Shown: piece by piece, positions 38,901-50,327 of the stretch
How the letters are laid out: each line of letters opens with the position of its first letter
Position numbering within the stretch: position 1 is the stretch's first letter
Assembly (NCBI GenBank): GCA_944990035.1
Contig: CALYLX010000024.1
Span: forward strand, 1-64,000
DNA length: 64,000 nt
DNA from: Clitopilus passeckerianus
Lineage: Eukaryota > Basidiomycota > Agaricomycetes > Agaricales > Entolomataceae
Direction: 5' to 3'
Made by a program: the position numbers and the translations under genes
The notes under the pieces: generated by a model
What the model saw: only the letters and a program-made list of their open reading frames with translations
Databases searched by the model: none
What the model was told of the DNA's origin: nothing

Positions 38901-40697
38901 ATGCCCGCTATAGACCCCTCTGTGAGTATATGCTACTGTTCAAGAAACATGCAAAGATCTCATGGGTTGCTTTCCCTGCAGAAACTTCCGTCATATCCAC
39001 CTCTCGAGACTGTAGAACGCCTAATCAATGTAGAGAAAAAGGGAAACTGTGTCCCAGTCTATGTCGAACTTCCCGCAGACCTCATTACGCCATGCATGGC
39101 GTATCTTAGGATCGCCAAAGATTCAAAGTACAGCTTCCTCCTCGAGTCAGTGATTGGGGGCGAGAACGTCGCTCGTTATTCGTTTATCGGATCTGGTACG
39201 CCTTTTGACGTGTCTCGCACAGTTATTCTCTGACCAGATTTCCCAAAAAGATCCATTCAAGGTCATAAAGACTGGCCCAAACGAAGACATCTCGGGCGAC
39301 CCCATGATCTCACTGCAGAAAGAACTGGCCGTATACCAATACATCAAGATACCCGAAATACCCACCTTCACAGGAGGCGCCATAGGCTATGTCGCATACG
39401 ACTGTATCCAACACTTTGAACCTAAAACCGCCACTGAGCTTGAAGATCCTTTGGGAATCCCCGAGTCGATGTTCATGCTAGTCGACACTCTGCTCGTCTA
39501 CGACCATATCTTCCAAACACTCAAGGTAGTCTCGCATGTATTCTGTCCCCAAGACGCTGGGAGCGTCAACTTGTCCTTTGTCTACTCGACCGCTGTCTCG
39601 AAGGCTAAGAGACTGGCTAAGGTGCTACTTGCTACCACCACACCGGAGCCACCTCAACCGCCCATCACTCTAGGCAACGAGAGTGTCTCGAACGTCGGAA
39701 AAGATGGATACGAGAGCTTTGTAACGAAGTTAAAAGAGCATATAGTCGCCGGAGACATCATTCAGGCTGTGCCTTCGCAGCGATTGGCAAGACCTACGGC
39801 CCTCCATCCGTTTAACGTCTACAGGCATCTAAGGCAGGTAAATCCCTCGCCTTACATGTTTTTCCTGGACTGTGGGGACTTGCAAATCGTTGGCGCAAGT
39901 CCAGAGACACTTTGCAAGGTGTCCAAGAACACGGTTTTCAACCATGCGATTGCAGGCACAACAAAGAGAGGAAAGACTGCAGAAGGCGAGTGCTTTCAAT
40001 CAGGCTGAATGTGCGAATGGAATCTGACTTCCCGTTCTTAGAGGACGAACTTCTGGGCCAGGCGCTGCTCGCTTCAGAGAAGGATCGTGCAGAGCATATC
40101 ATGCTTGTCGATCTTGCACGCAACGACGTGAATCGGGTCTGCCAGCCCAAGACCGTCAAGGTCGACCATCTCATGAGACTCGAGAAGTTCAGTCATGTCA
40201 TCCACATTACATCTCAAGTTTCCGGTCTTCTTCGCGAGGGCAAAACCAGGTATTTCCAAAGAATTCATAGCTTGATTTACCTTTTCTGACTTGGCGAACT
40301 GTCCAGATTCGACGCATTTAGGTCCATCTTCCCCGCGGGCACTGTTTCTGGCGCACCCAAAATCAAAGCCATTGAGATTATCTCCTCGCTTGAGAAAGAG
40401 AGAAGGGGTGTATATGCGGGTGCTGTTGGGCGATTTGATTTTGCGGATGACGAGATGGATACTTGCATTGCGATTCGAACAATGACGTTCAAGGATGGTG
40501 TGGCATATCTGCAAGCCGGTGGTGGTATTGTGTTTGATAGCGTCGAGGAGGATGAGTATATCGAGACTATCAACAAGCTGGGTGGCAACGTCAGGGCGTT
40601 GGAGAAGGCTGAAAGTATGTGTTCAAATCTCTGGTATTACGTTGGATAATGCGACTGACAATGCACAGAGTATTGGTATGACATTCAAACCAATTAG
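38901..40697 (+). CDS. TRP2: Anthranilate synthase component I
   Basis: Converts chorismate to anthranilate, first step of tryptophan synthesis; 504 residues, full length. Exons: 38901-38921, 38982-39195, 39251-39985, 40042-40249, 40307-40614, 40669-40697. The N-terminal part carries [20 protein letters not shown], with the LLES tryptophan-feedback motif. The chorismate-binding part shows [74 protein letters not shown] and [10 protein letters not shown]. The junction TAE-EDE is reached only through a GC-AG intron (39986-40041). Intron 2 ends with AAG at 39250, chosen because it gives FIGSDPFKV. Convergent with the uS2m gene 49 bp away. Confidence 0.96.
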
Positions 40698-40746
40698 ATT
40701 GCAACCAAAAATTGTATGTATTAGCAAGTGTGTAGAATATTATAAT

Positions 40747-41706
40747 CTAGCCGGTGTAACGCGTGGTACGGGCTCTCTGGTTGGCGTGCTTCTGGTCTCT
40801 TTCCAGCGACCTTTGCTGCTCCACTTGTCGCAGTTGCGCACCTTCGCGACCGGCCACACCAAGCAAACCACCAATAAGCTCTGCCGTCCGTGTGCTCTCG
40901 TCGTTGGCGGGTATTGGGTACATGACGATACGCGGGTCGACGTTCGAATCGATGAGGCCAATAGTGGGAACATGCTCGATAGCACATTCACGAATGGCGT
41001 TCATGTTTGAGACAGGGTTGAGGAGGACGACCAGGTCTGGGACAGCCTTAGTTGACTTTACCACATCCTGACCCAGGACCTGTGCTTTGTTCGTCAGAGT
41101 TCCAGGAAGCCACCTATCTCCAACATAGTATCCTTGCTCTCCCACTCGCTCCGCTGCCTTTTGAACAATAGGTCGCAGGTCTGGTCGGGTGCCAATGAAA
41201 AGAATTTGGCCACCGTTACGTGCCATGGCACGCACGACGTTGGCTGCACGTCGGAGCATAGGGAGGGTTTGGTCAAGGTCGATGACGGTGATCCCGGCAC
41301 GTGTACCGTATGCGTAGGGTACAAAATTTGGGTTCATACGGGAGGAAGCATGTCCGAAGTGGGCTCCGGAGGCCAAGAGAGCAGAGAGGGTTGCTTGTGA
41401 CTGTGGTTTGTGTAGACCGTGTCTTGGCTGCCAGGTGTTTTCTGAGTTCTGCGTTGAGCCATAGCCAGCAAGCTTGTCCTCTGCAAAGCGTTGTTATAAC
41501 ATGAAAAAGACGTCGCGCATACGAGACTTACTGAGTGTCATCCTTTCTGCCCTATGCAGCTGGAACGCTGTCCAGTCCTGGGGAGTCTTCAATGGCTTTT
41601 CTCCAAACTCTGTTCCCACATGGTTGTATCTTCTTTGTGGTAGCCTGGCTAAGCTTGAACTTGAGCCACGAGTTACTGAAGACGCTAGCCTTCCCGCAGA
41701 AGCCAT
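40747..41706 (-). CDS. MRP4: Mitochondrial ribosomal protein uS2m (Mrp4-like)
   Basis: Small-subunit protein of the mitochondrial ribosome, 302 residues. Exons on the complement: 41532-41706 and 40747-41480. An N-terminal targeting peptide rich in Ser and Arg (MASAGRLASSVTRGSSSSLA) precedes the uS2 core: GAHFGHASSRMNPNFVPYAYG, VIDLDQTLPMLRRAANVV, QILFIGTRPDLRPIV, RWLPGTLTN, PDLVVLLNP, HVPTIGLIDSNVDP and YPIPANDES, all typical S2 motifs. It shares a 188-bp divergent promoter with the Hsp70 gene, and its stop lies 49 bp from that of TRP2. Confidence 0.95.
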
Positions 41707-41894
41707 AGCGCTGGTGACTTGTCGTTAACTTTTTGTCGAGGAAGACGGGTGTTGTCTGTGGCTGTGTTGATCCCACATGAGGCGCTTACCTCATTCCCAT
41801 CGATTTTTTTTTCTTCATAACCACTCGTCCCCACTTGGCCTCACGACTTTCAGCCTCTTTCCTCTTTCTTCACGACCCTCCGAAAAATAAAATA
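41707..41894. promoter_or_regulatory. Short bidirectional promoter, uS2m and Ssb-type Hsp70
   Basis: Only 188 bp separate two divergent translation-related genes. It contains a pyrimidine-rich tract on the plus strand shortly before the Hsp70 start. No clear heat-shock element is seen, in keeping with an Ssb-type rather than heat-induced Hsp70. Confidence 0.4.
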
Positions 41895-42034
41895 ATGTCT
41901 GCGGAAGACGCGTTCGACGGTGCTATTGGTATCGATCTCGGAACCACCTACTCGTACGTTTGACCGCTTCTACAACGACCACGCACCTGGGGCCTGACTT
42001 TTTTCTCTCGTGCAGTTGTGTCGGTGTCTGGCAA

Positions 42035-42065
<31 letters not shown>

Positions 42066-43335
42066 GTGCGTTTAATGCTCTGTGGTTAAGCTCCATGGCT
42101 AATATCAATCGTCTGCGCAGAGGGTAACAGGACAACGCCTTCATATGTCGCTTTCTCCAATGAGGAGCGTCTGATCGGCGATGCTGCCAAGAACCAGGCT
42201 GCTATGAACCCTCGGAACACCGTCTTCGATGCTAAGCGTCTCATTGGACGTCGTTTTGAGTAGGTCAAACATTTTCACTTCCAGATCGCTGTCTAACTAT
42301 TTTTCCTCAAACAGTGACCCCGACGTGAAGAAGGTACACCGAGATTATCTCTGTCGATCAATTCATAAAATTAAATCACATTCTGATTAACAGGATATGA
42401 CCCACTGGCCGTTCGAGGTCGTAGAGAAGGATGGTTCTCCCCTCATCAAGGTTAACTACCTTAACGAGGACAAGACCTTCAGCCCTCAGGAGATCTCTTC
42501 AATGGTTCTCCAGAAGATGAAGGAAATCTCTGAGGCCAAGCTCGGCAAGACCGTCAAGAAGGCTGTTGTCACGTAGGTCCACTCCAGACCCCACAATTTG
42601 AAATGTCTTGCTTATTTTTCCAACAAGCGTCCCCGCTTACTTCAACGACTCTCAGCGTCTCGCTACCAAGGATGCTGGTGCCATCGCTGGTCTCGATGTT
42701 CTCCGTATCATCAACGAGCCCACCGCTGCCGCCATCGCCTACGGTCTTGACCGTCAGAGCCAGGGCGAGAAGAACGTCCTCATCTTCGATCTCGGAGGAG
42801 GAACTTTCGATGTCTCCCTCCTCAACATCAGTGGCGGTGTCTTCGCTGTCAAAGCCACCGCTGGTGATACCCACTTGGGTGGTGAGGACTTCGATAACGC
42901 TCTCCTTGAGCACTTCAAGGCCGAGTTCAAGAAGAAGACCAAGCACGATATCTCTGATGATCCTCGTGCTCTCCGTCGTCTCAAGTCTGCTTGCGAGCGC
43001 GCCAAGCGCACTCTCTCCAGCGTCACCCAGACCACTGTTGAGGTCGACTCTCTCTACCAGGTAAGGATACTCGATTCCCTCAGTTACCCAACGGACGACT
43101 CATTTGGCCTTTCTAGGGTGAGGACTTCTCTGCTAACATCACTCGTGCTCGTTTCGAGGAAATCAACGCCACTGCCTTCAAGTCAACAATGGAGCCCGTT
43201 GAGAAGGTTCTCAAGGACGCCAAGATGGCTCGCGAGAAGGTTGACGACATTGTCCTCGTCGGTGGTTCCACTCGTATCCCCAAGATCCAGTCTATGGTTT
43301 CTGAGTTCTTCGGTGGCCGCCAATTGAACAAGTCC

Positions 43336-43367
<32 letters not shown>

Positions 43368-44138
43368 TGCTGTCCAGGCTGCTGTCCTCACTGGCCAGAC
43401 CTCTGACCAGACCAAGGACCTCCTCCTTCTTGATGTCGCTCCCCTCTCCCTCGGTGTTGCCATGCAAGGCGATGTCTTCGGTGTTGTCGTTCCCCGTAAC
43501 ACCCCCATTCCGACCAACAAGTCAAGGACATTCACCACCGTCGAGGACAACCAGACCACCGTCACTTTCCCCGTGTATGAGGGTGAACGTACTCAGTGCC
43601 GCGACAACCGTCTCCTCGGTGAATTCGAGCTCACTGGCATTCCCCCCATGCCCCGTGGACAGGCCGAGCTTGTCACCACCTTCGAGGTCGATGCCAACGG
43701 TCTCTTGAAGGTCTCTGCTATGGACCGTGCTTCTGGTCGCAAGGCTTCCATCAGTAAGTCGCGCATATATCCATGTAAATTATTCGAGTCTGACCCCAAT
43801 CTCCTCCAGGCATTACCAACTCTGTTGGACGTCTCTCTGGCGCTGAGATCGAGCAGATGATCAAGGATGCTGAGCAGTTCAAGGCTGCTGACAAGGAGTT
43901 CTCTGCCCGGCACGAGGCCAAGTCTGACCTCGAGGCCTACATCCACCAGGTCGAGAGCACCATCACCTCGCCCGAGATTGGCATGAAGCTCAAGCGCGGA
44001 GCCAAGTCCCAGGTTGAGGCTGAGCTCGCACGGGCACTGGAGAAGTTGGAGATCACCGACTCGTCGGCGGACGAACTCAAAAAGGCTCAGTTGGGCATCA
44101 AGCGTGCTCTCCAAAAGGCTACTGCTGGTATCCGGTAA
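41895..44138 (+). CDS. SSB1: Ribosome-associated Hsp70, Ssb type
   Basis: ATP-dependent chaperone that binds nascent chains on cytosolic ribosomes; 614 residues. Exons: 41895-41953, 42016-42065, 42121-42259, 42315-42333, 42394-42572, 42628-43060, 43117-43753, 43810-44138. Motifs: [52 protein letters not shown] and [14 protein letters not shown] in the ATPase domain, then [10 protein letters not shown] and NTPIPTNKS in the substrate domain. The protein ends [10 protein letters not shown] with no EEVD, which marks Ssb rather than Ssa. Exon 4 is 19 nt. Strong codon bias towards C-ending codons fits high expression. Confidence 0.97.
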
Positions 44139-44391
44139 ATCGTTTCGAGAACGGTTTCGCCTTGTGGGTGCTGGTATAGAGCCGTGGTATCGGAAGTTGG
44201 ATGGGGTTTTGTTACTTTCTTCATGCCTACTACTACTCATATAGCTGCGCTTTTTTGTTGTTCTTTTTATGTCTGTCATGCCCTCGCCTCCGATGTTTTC
44301 ATGTTGTTACAAAGTAAAATGAGAGCTATGATTTTCTTGAGTCTCCACACGCTGCAGGATTCGCGATGATCATACATTGAGACTAATACAT

Positions 44392-45708
44392 CTATGATAC
44401 AGCTTTGTGAACACGTAAAGCAACGTCTAAAATCTGTAGTTCCTCGTCACCGCCATCGTTCAAGGACTTGTCAGCCTCTGCGAAGGCGTGTGCACATGCT
44501 GACTTTTGTCGACCATTCAATGTCGGATGAGCGACAACTAAATCATGCAGCTAAAAACGCTTGTCAGTGTCCGATCAACTAACCATGGGGAAGGGCCGAC
44601 ACATACCTGTGAAATGAGCTGTGATGCCGAATAACCCTCCCTCATCAGCTCTTTCACCTTCTTTTGCACCGGGTCAAATGAACCTCCACTTGGTTTTGGT
44701 ACCATGTCCACGTCCATATCGCCTGTCGGCTCGATACCAAGCACAGTAGCAAAGTCCATGATAACATTGTCCGGAACAATACCCGCAATCTCCTGGATAT
44801 CTGAAGGTGTTATTGGTATGGGTGGGATTGAAGAGGATGAAAGGCGGGAAGCAGATTGAAGGTAGGTTATAGCTCGACGAAGGTCTCCATTCGATGCGTT
44901 GATGAGCGCGTCGATCACTGCAGAGTCAACGTTGATATTCTCAGCAGTTGCAATGTAATGCAACCGTGACGAAGCAGAGCCGGAATCCAGAGGTGTGAAC
45001 CTAAATTTGGAACATCGAGAAGCCAGAGGCTCGATGATTCTGGTCACGTAGTTGCACACCAGGCAGAACCGTGTTATCCTGGCGTATGTTTCCATTATTC
45101 GACGGAGGGCTCCCTGAGCATCCTGAGTCATAGAGTCGGCTTCGTCAAGGATGATGATTTTGTAGGGTGGGCAAGGGTATGTGTTGCCATCGGAGTCGAC
45201 CACCTGGGCGCGAGGGGTTTGACGGGCAAAGTTCTTGATTTTCTCGCGGACGATGGCGATTCCTCGTTCGTCTGACGCATTGAGTTCCAGCACACGGTTG
45301 CGGAAGTTGTCGGGGCTGTATGTTGTTTAGCAATGGGAGGAAGGAGCTGTGCAAATGGCCTTACCCAAATAATTGGCGTGAAAGAGCCAAAATTGTTGAT
45401 GTTTTGCCAGTTCCCGGCGGTCCATAGAACAGCATGTGAGGAAGCTACACCTGTTGTAAGCATGTAATTGCAATTGTATTTACTGCCTCCTACATTTGTC
45501 GAAGTCAAGGTTTTGCGTAATACTGCAACCGTGTGTTCTTGAGCAGAGACATCGTCAATAGTTCTTGGTCGACTGTGAGCCGAATTGAGCGTCAATCGCG
45601 CATTATTCGCAGTGACACTCACTATTTCTCTACCCAAGGCTGCAAAGACGGGTCGACGACGTGTTTCTGGGCTGCCTTGCCCGACGCTTTGGGTGCAAAG
45701 AAAGCCAT
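44392..45708 (-). CDS. RFC2: Replication factor C small subunit (yeast Rfc2 / human RFC4 type)
   Basis: AAA+ subunit of the clamp loader that places PCNA on DNA; 370 residues. Exons on the complement: 45623-45708, 45494-45572, 45365-45444, 44607-45315, 44392-44550. Motifs: WVEKYRPRTIDDVSAQEH, Walker A GPPGTGKTST, LELNASDERGI, Walker B ILDEADSM, the arginine-finger motif ASRCSKFRF, and NGDLRRAITYLQSASRL (sensor 2). The helical C-terminal collar follows. The subunit name rests on overall similarity around FYGPPGTGKTSTILAL and is less certain than the family. Divergent from the CAF-1 gene. Confidence 0.94.
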
Positions 45709-45922
45709 TTATGCAGTGTCACAAACGCGTGACAATTACATGTGGCATCGTTACAGCGCGTTCCTCCCGAATTTGCTCAAATCCCGACGACGACTACGAC
45801 CTCTGGCCACCGCTGCTTGACCTGAACTTACACGCTAGGCGTTGTTGAAACCAATGGGTACGCGAGAAGATGCCAGTATTTTTGCTGTCAGACGTGTCTG
45901 ACCGCCGATTTGTCCTTAGCCA
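45709..45922. promoter_or_regulatory. Bidirectional RFC/CAF-1 promoter with MluI cell-cycle box
   Basis: The gap between a clamp-loader gene and a chromatin-assembly gene contains AAACGCGT, with the ACGCGT core at 45725-45730. This is the MCB element bound by MBF in fungi to drive G1/S transcription. Seen: one exact core. Inferred: joint S-phase control of both genes. Confidence 0.45.
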
Positions 45923-48702
45923 ATGCCAGTCAAAGTGCTGTTGCGACTACAAGCAACGAAGGCGAGTTGGACGTGTTGGATCTAGTTGAAGGGACTTTGC
46001 TCACCCATGCGTAGGGATATCATCTGGAATTGCAGAACTGAAAAATGGGAAGGTCCATTTCAAGCAGAAATGCATCTCTTTTGAGAAGCAATCGGAGACT
46101 TTGCAAGGTGAGTCCTGACTCGACTCATTCTCTGAAAAGAATTGCTGAATTCAGATGTTCTCTCTGCCCAGAAATAGTTCAATTTCGCGAAATGCTCACA
46201 CAAAGGATTGAAAAACAAGAAACCCCCCTCGACACAATACCGGAGGAGCATCGGCCAGTCATTGCCAAGTTGGCCCATGAAAGGTGAGCGATTGTCACAT
46301 GCACCGACGAAAACCTTTTCTAATACCTCAAATAGCGATAAAACACTTGCCGCACTCTCCAAACAGATCCGACTTGAACTCCTACCAACTGACGAAGACG
46401 AGGAAGGTCCTAGGAATGAATCTTCACCTGCTTCAATAGCACTGCCCCTCAACGTGGTAGAGGCTGCCATCAAAACTATAACGCAGCGGAACAACTACGG
46501 CTTGGACGGCCTTAAAGGCGGCAAACCACCTGCTGCTCTTTGTGTTTGGCGTTGGGAAGTCAAATCGCAATACTTGGATTGGCTTCCCAAAGCTGGGCGT
46601 GAAAAGGCGGAAGCTAGGCAGAAGGAGAGGGAGCAGGTATGTAGCGCAATCGAATAACCGCGTTTCTTATGCTAACCACCTATTAGGCCAAACAAGAGCT
46701 TTCCAAGATCTTTTGTGGTTTGCCTCAAGACGAGCAGGACAAACTTCTGGATCCCAAGGGCATGCTGAAAGCGTCAACCAAGGATACGGCCTCCAATGAT
46801 AGCAAGGCAACAGCTGTTAGCGCCTCAAAGGAGAACCAGCCTTCGCCGGCCAAGAGCCAGTCAGGCAAGAAGGATGGAGACGAGGACTCTGAGACTGTAA
46901 GTGCAACGAACGAAGACTATGCCATCATACTAATACTCTGTCTAAAGCCCAAGAAAGGGAAAGTAAGAACCCCAAAAACTGTCGACCCAGAGAAGGCGGC
47001 GAAAGTGAGTACTGAAGCATAGTATTAGTAACAATTCCTGACTCGAACACGTATAGGAACAAGAGAAGGCTGAAAAGAAGGCTGCAAGGGTCGAGAAAGA
47101 GAAGAAGGAACAGGATGCAAAGAAGAAATCGCAATCACTCATGGCTAATTTCTTCACGAAACCCAAGAAGGCACCAGGGGCTCAAGCAAGCAGCAGCAGC
47201 ACGACCAACGAAGCTGGACCTTCGAGCGTCCCAAATGAATTCACCAAATATTTCAAGCCCTTCGTGACAAAGAAGGATATGACGGTTGCGCCCGTCAATT
47301 ACTTCTCCACGAGGAGAAGAGAGAAACAACCTTCAACAGACGAGGATGTGATATTAATTGACGACGAAGACTACAAGGCTACTTCAAATATCGAAGATAC
47401 GACGAGTCCAGAAGAGCTATCATCGTTGTTGTCAATAGGTACGCCTTTCTACGTCAACCATTAAGCCACGTCTAAATTCGTGCAGACCACCTTCGCTCAG
47501 TCATCAATCATCTTCCGCCTCCTCTGAAGCCAACGCCTCGGTTTACAAGCTATAAACCCTCTGGTGGCTTCAAAACCTACTCACCATTAGCCGTTCGGGA
47601 TGTCTTCTCAAAACTCTCGGAAGCCGAAGTGACTGGCGACACTAATCTTGTACGGTCATTACACTACCAACTCGCTAATCGGACGAAGTTCCCCGCCAAA
47701 GTCCTGATATTCCGCGAAGACGCCCGACCGGGCTACTTCGGGACCTGGACTCGAAACTCACGGATAATTGGACCAAGAAGCCCTCTGGCAAAAGACGTTC
47801 TTGTCTTTGATTATGCCTATGACAGCGGCGAGGAGTGGGAAGAGGAACCAGCCGGCGATGCCGACGATGTCATGGAGGACGGTGAAGATGAGGATGGTGA
47901 CGGCGATGAGCCGGATTCAGATCTGGACAGCTGGCTCGTAGATGATGACGAGGATGGCGACGGTCCTATCACGTTTGACGACCGGGAGTTGTCCCCCTTA
48001 CTGCTACCTGATTTGCCTCCTCGCACAGGGAAAAGGAAGACCGACGAGGCTGATAAGAAGGCAGGGAAGAAGAGGAAGGTCGTCATTCCGCTTGTACCTT
48101 TCTCCAAGGGTCCTTGTTGGGAGAGCTCGATCGGCCAGTGTGACGATTTCATGGACCAGTTCAGAATACAGTTATTCAATGGTATGTTTATATCCCGTTT
48201 AGCCCAGGCGAAATTAACTCTGCTGCAGATGCACCTTTCCCTTTGGATCCATTCACCTACGTTGCACCGACCGAGAAACCTACACAGACAAATGGGACCG
48301 TGCCCCCTGACAGTAGCTTTGCAGTGCCGAGCCTACCTGTCCGTTTACTGAACGGGTCAGCTGGTCCCTCTGCAACGAACTCAGCAGAATCCTCCCCCGC
48401 TCCAAACGGTCCAAAGAAATCCGCACCTGTCGCCAAGACGGCATTCCCTGAAGCTCTTCTCCCTCAGCTACTCAAGAAGATCAACGCGCTTCAATCCAAG
48501 ACGATCACTTTCTTGGTTGACTCCATCCACCAGGACCTCAAAGATCAGAACGTCAAGAAGAATGCTATTGAAGCCAAGGTCCGAGAAGTGAGCGAGAAGA
48601 GCAAAGACACCAAACTTTGGGTCGTTAAACCTGGTATACAGGTTCGTCTTTTCCCTTTCATTACTCACCAGGACGCTTATTGGTTTTTAGGTTCCCTCGT
48701 AA
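45923..48702 (+). CDS. Chromatin assembly factor 1 large subunit (p150/Cac1)
   Basis: Deposits histones H3-H4 on newly replicated DNA. Secure exons: 46036-46107, 46172-46283, 46336-46636, 46687-46896, 46948-47004, 47057-47438, 47486-48181, 48229-48641, 48691-48702. The start is unresolved: one candidate is ATG 45923 with exon 45923-45965, another is ATG 45854; both join at 46036 in frame. Domain order: LKNGKVHFKQK near the N-terminus, a Lys/Glu/Arg-rich segment (EKAEKKAARVEKEKKEQ), MANFFTKP (PCNA-interacting-like box), FREDARPGYFGTWT and SRIIGPRSPLAKD of the p150 homology region, a long Asp/Glu block, and a C-terminal winged-helix-like part ending LWVVKPGIQVPS. Roughly 750-765 residues. Confidence 0.9.
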
Positions 48703-48881
48703 CGCTGGGGTTTTGGAGTTGTTCCAAGATGTATTCTTGTATATATACCTCGTCTTTTTCGGAGAACATTTAGTAGTTTCCATGTTCCATCATGTTCATA
48801 CAGCTGGCGTAATCTAAAATACAACAATTTCCTAAATGAATACAGTCGTAGATGGTGCAAGAGAATAGGTATGAGGATAGC

Positions 48882-49675
48882 TTAGCTGTCGGCAAGCTTC
48901 CACAACCTCTGGCAGAAATCATAATGCGACTCGGTGGCTCGAGGTTCCGCAACGTGAATATCACCGGACTCCCCAGCTACAGGCTCTGTTAGACCACACT
49001 CAGACAAATGGCGGAAGAATACTTACTGACAATGAACTTGACCAGCCTCCCATCTTGGTCCGGAATCGGCTGGAAACCGAGTCCTTTGTACATCTGCAAT
49101 CGCAACCTGCCAGCGCGTCAGCTTTTTTATAGCGGAAAAGGGAAGATGTAAGCACTTACGCTGTCCCATCCAGTTCCTTTTGATGTTCTGCCGCAGGATC
49201 ATACTCCTCCAATTGCCGTGCTTCTTCCTTCAAAGCTGCAAGTTCTGCCTCCCTGCTACCAATCAGACCATCCATCTCGCTTATTGACTTTGCTAATGAT
49301 AGTTTGCTCGCATCCAGGTCGTTCAACATGTCCGTGTGGGCTTGTGCTGAGAGAACAGATGTTGGTCGTGTTGAGGATATTCGAGCGGCCTCAAGCGCCT
49401 TGGCGAGAGCTGGAAGTCATGAGGACTTGTAAGACAAGAGCTGATGCGATTGAAAGCTCACCTTTCATCTTTGCGTGGGCATCCTCAAGCTCCCTCTTCC
49501 TTTTTGCTTCGGTCGTAGCTACCTTCTCCTCAGCTGCAGCAATCGTCAGGTAATCCTCCTCGGGGTCAATTATTGGCCGTAGTTCACGGATAGCCTTTCT
49601 GAGAACGCGTTCAGCCCAAAAATACTTTCAACGTAAAATTTGTACGAACATTGCCTCTTGTACATCGATCGACAT
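48882..49675 (-). CDS. SPC24: Kinetochore protein Spc24
   Basis: Subunit of the Ndc80 complex that links centromeric nucleosomes to microtubules; 195 residues. Exons on the complement: 49650-49675, 49462-49598, 49160-49409, 49027-49106, 48882-48976. The protein starts MSIDVQEAIKAIRELRPIID, has a long coiled coil (about residues 20-130, heptads in AEEKVATTEAKRKRELEDAH and LAKSISEMDGLIGSREAELA), and ends in a small globular part (LQMYKGLGFQPIPD, FIV, FCQRLWKLADS) as in other fungal Spc24 proteins. The first donor is GTTCGT. Identification is by pattern over the whole length. Confidence 0.87.
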
Positions 49676-50327
49676 GGTTCCACACACGAATTCCCCGAGC
49701 TCGGCGTACCTCCGTCACGGTATCAACGGAGTCGCGACCCGTCACATACGCACGTGTTTGGCATAACGGTGGTCTGTCACGTCCCTCGAAGGGACATTGG
49801 ATGCACCGCAACTATCTCCACTTGAGATGAACGGGCTTTTCTTAGACGCAGAGTTGTCTCCTCACCTCTAAATGAGTCAGGAGAAATGACTAACACAACA
49901 TCTCTGATTGGATGGCGGCATCGGTCTTTCAATCCCACAGCGACCGACACCAACATAGTATCAGGAGAATGGCTCAGCTGAGATGCTCAAAGGAACAGAG
50001 AAGTTTGCGGAACACCTGTCAGCTTACCTGCCTCGGACAATGAGTGTGTACTTCGATCATGATTTTGTCACAGAGAACTCTAGGATTACCCGACTTCCGG
50101 GCCAACAAGCAGGCGGTGCTATGGACAGAGAGCTCATTTGCAGACGTCAGGATTGGCTGTAAATGCCGCCCACAATTCGGGCCCGTACACGGCATGAGCG
50201 GTACCCCCACTCTGACTCGGATTTGTCAGGTGGCCACCGACAAAGCTTGGTAGAAGTTTCTTGGGAGCCGATCTACATAAAGTCTGCGTCGACCGACCTG
50301 AACGAACGAATAAACCACAGACCTGAC
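49676..50327. promoter_or_regulatory. Divergent promoter region, Spc24 and P450
   Basis: About 650 bp with no gene. The part nearest the P450 holds a promoter-like module that recurs downstream of the same gene (see the repeat entries at 50009 and 52703). Confidence 0.45.
50009..50230 (+). repeat. Upstream promoter module, copy 1
   Basis: Shares ordered blocks with 52703-52985 in the same orientation: GGACAATGAGTGTGTACTTCG, CACAGAGAACT, TACCCGA, GGATTGG, ATTCGGG-CCCG, GCGGTA and CCACTCTG. It lies 100-320 nt before the P450 start at 50328. Confidence 0.55.

Noticed and set aside
42603..43064. Ser-rich frames on both strands within the Hsp70 gene
   Set aside because: Shadow frames caused by strong codon bias in a highly expressed gene.
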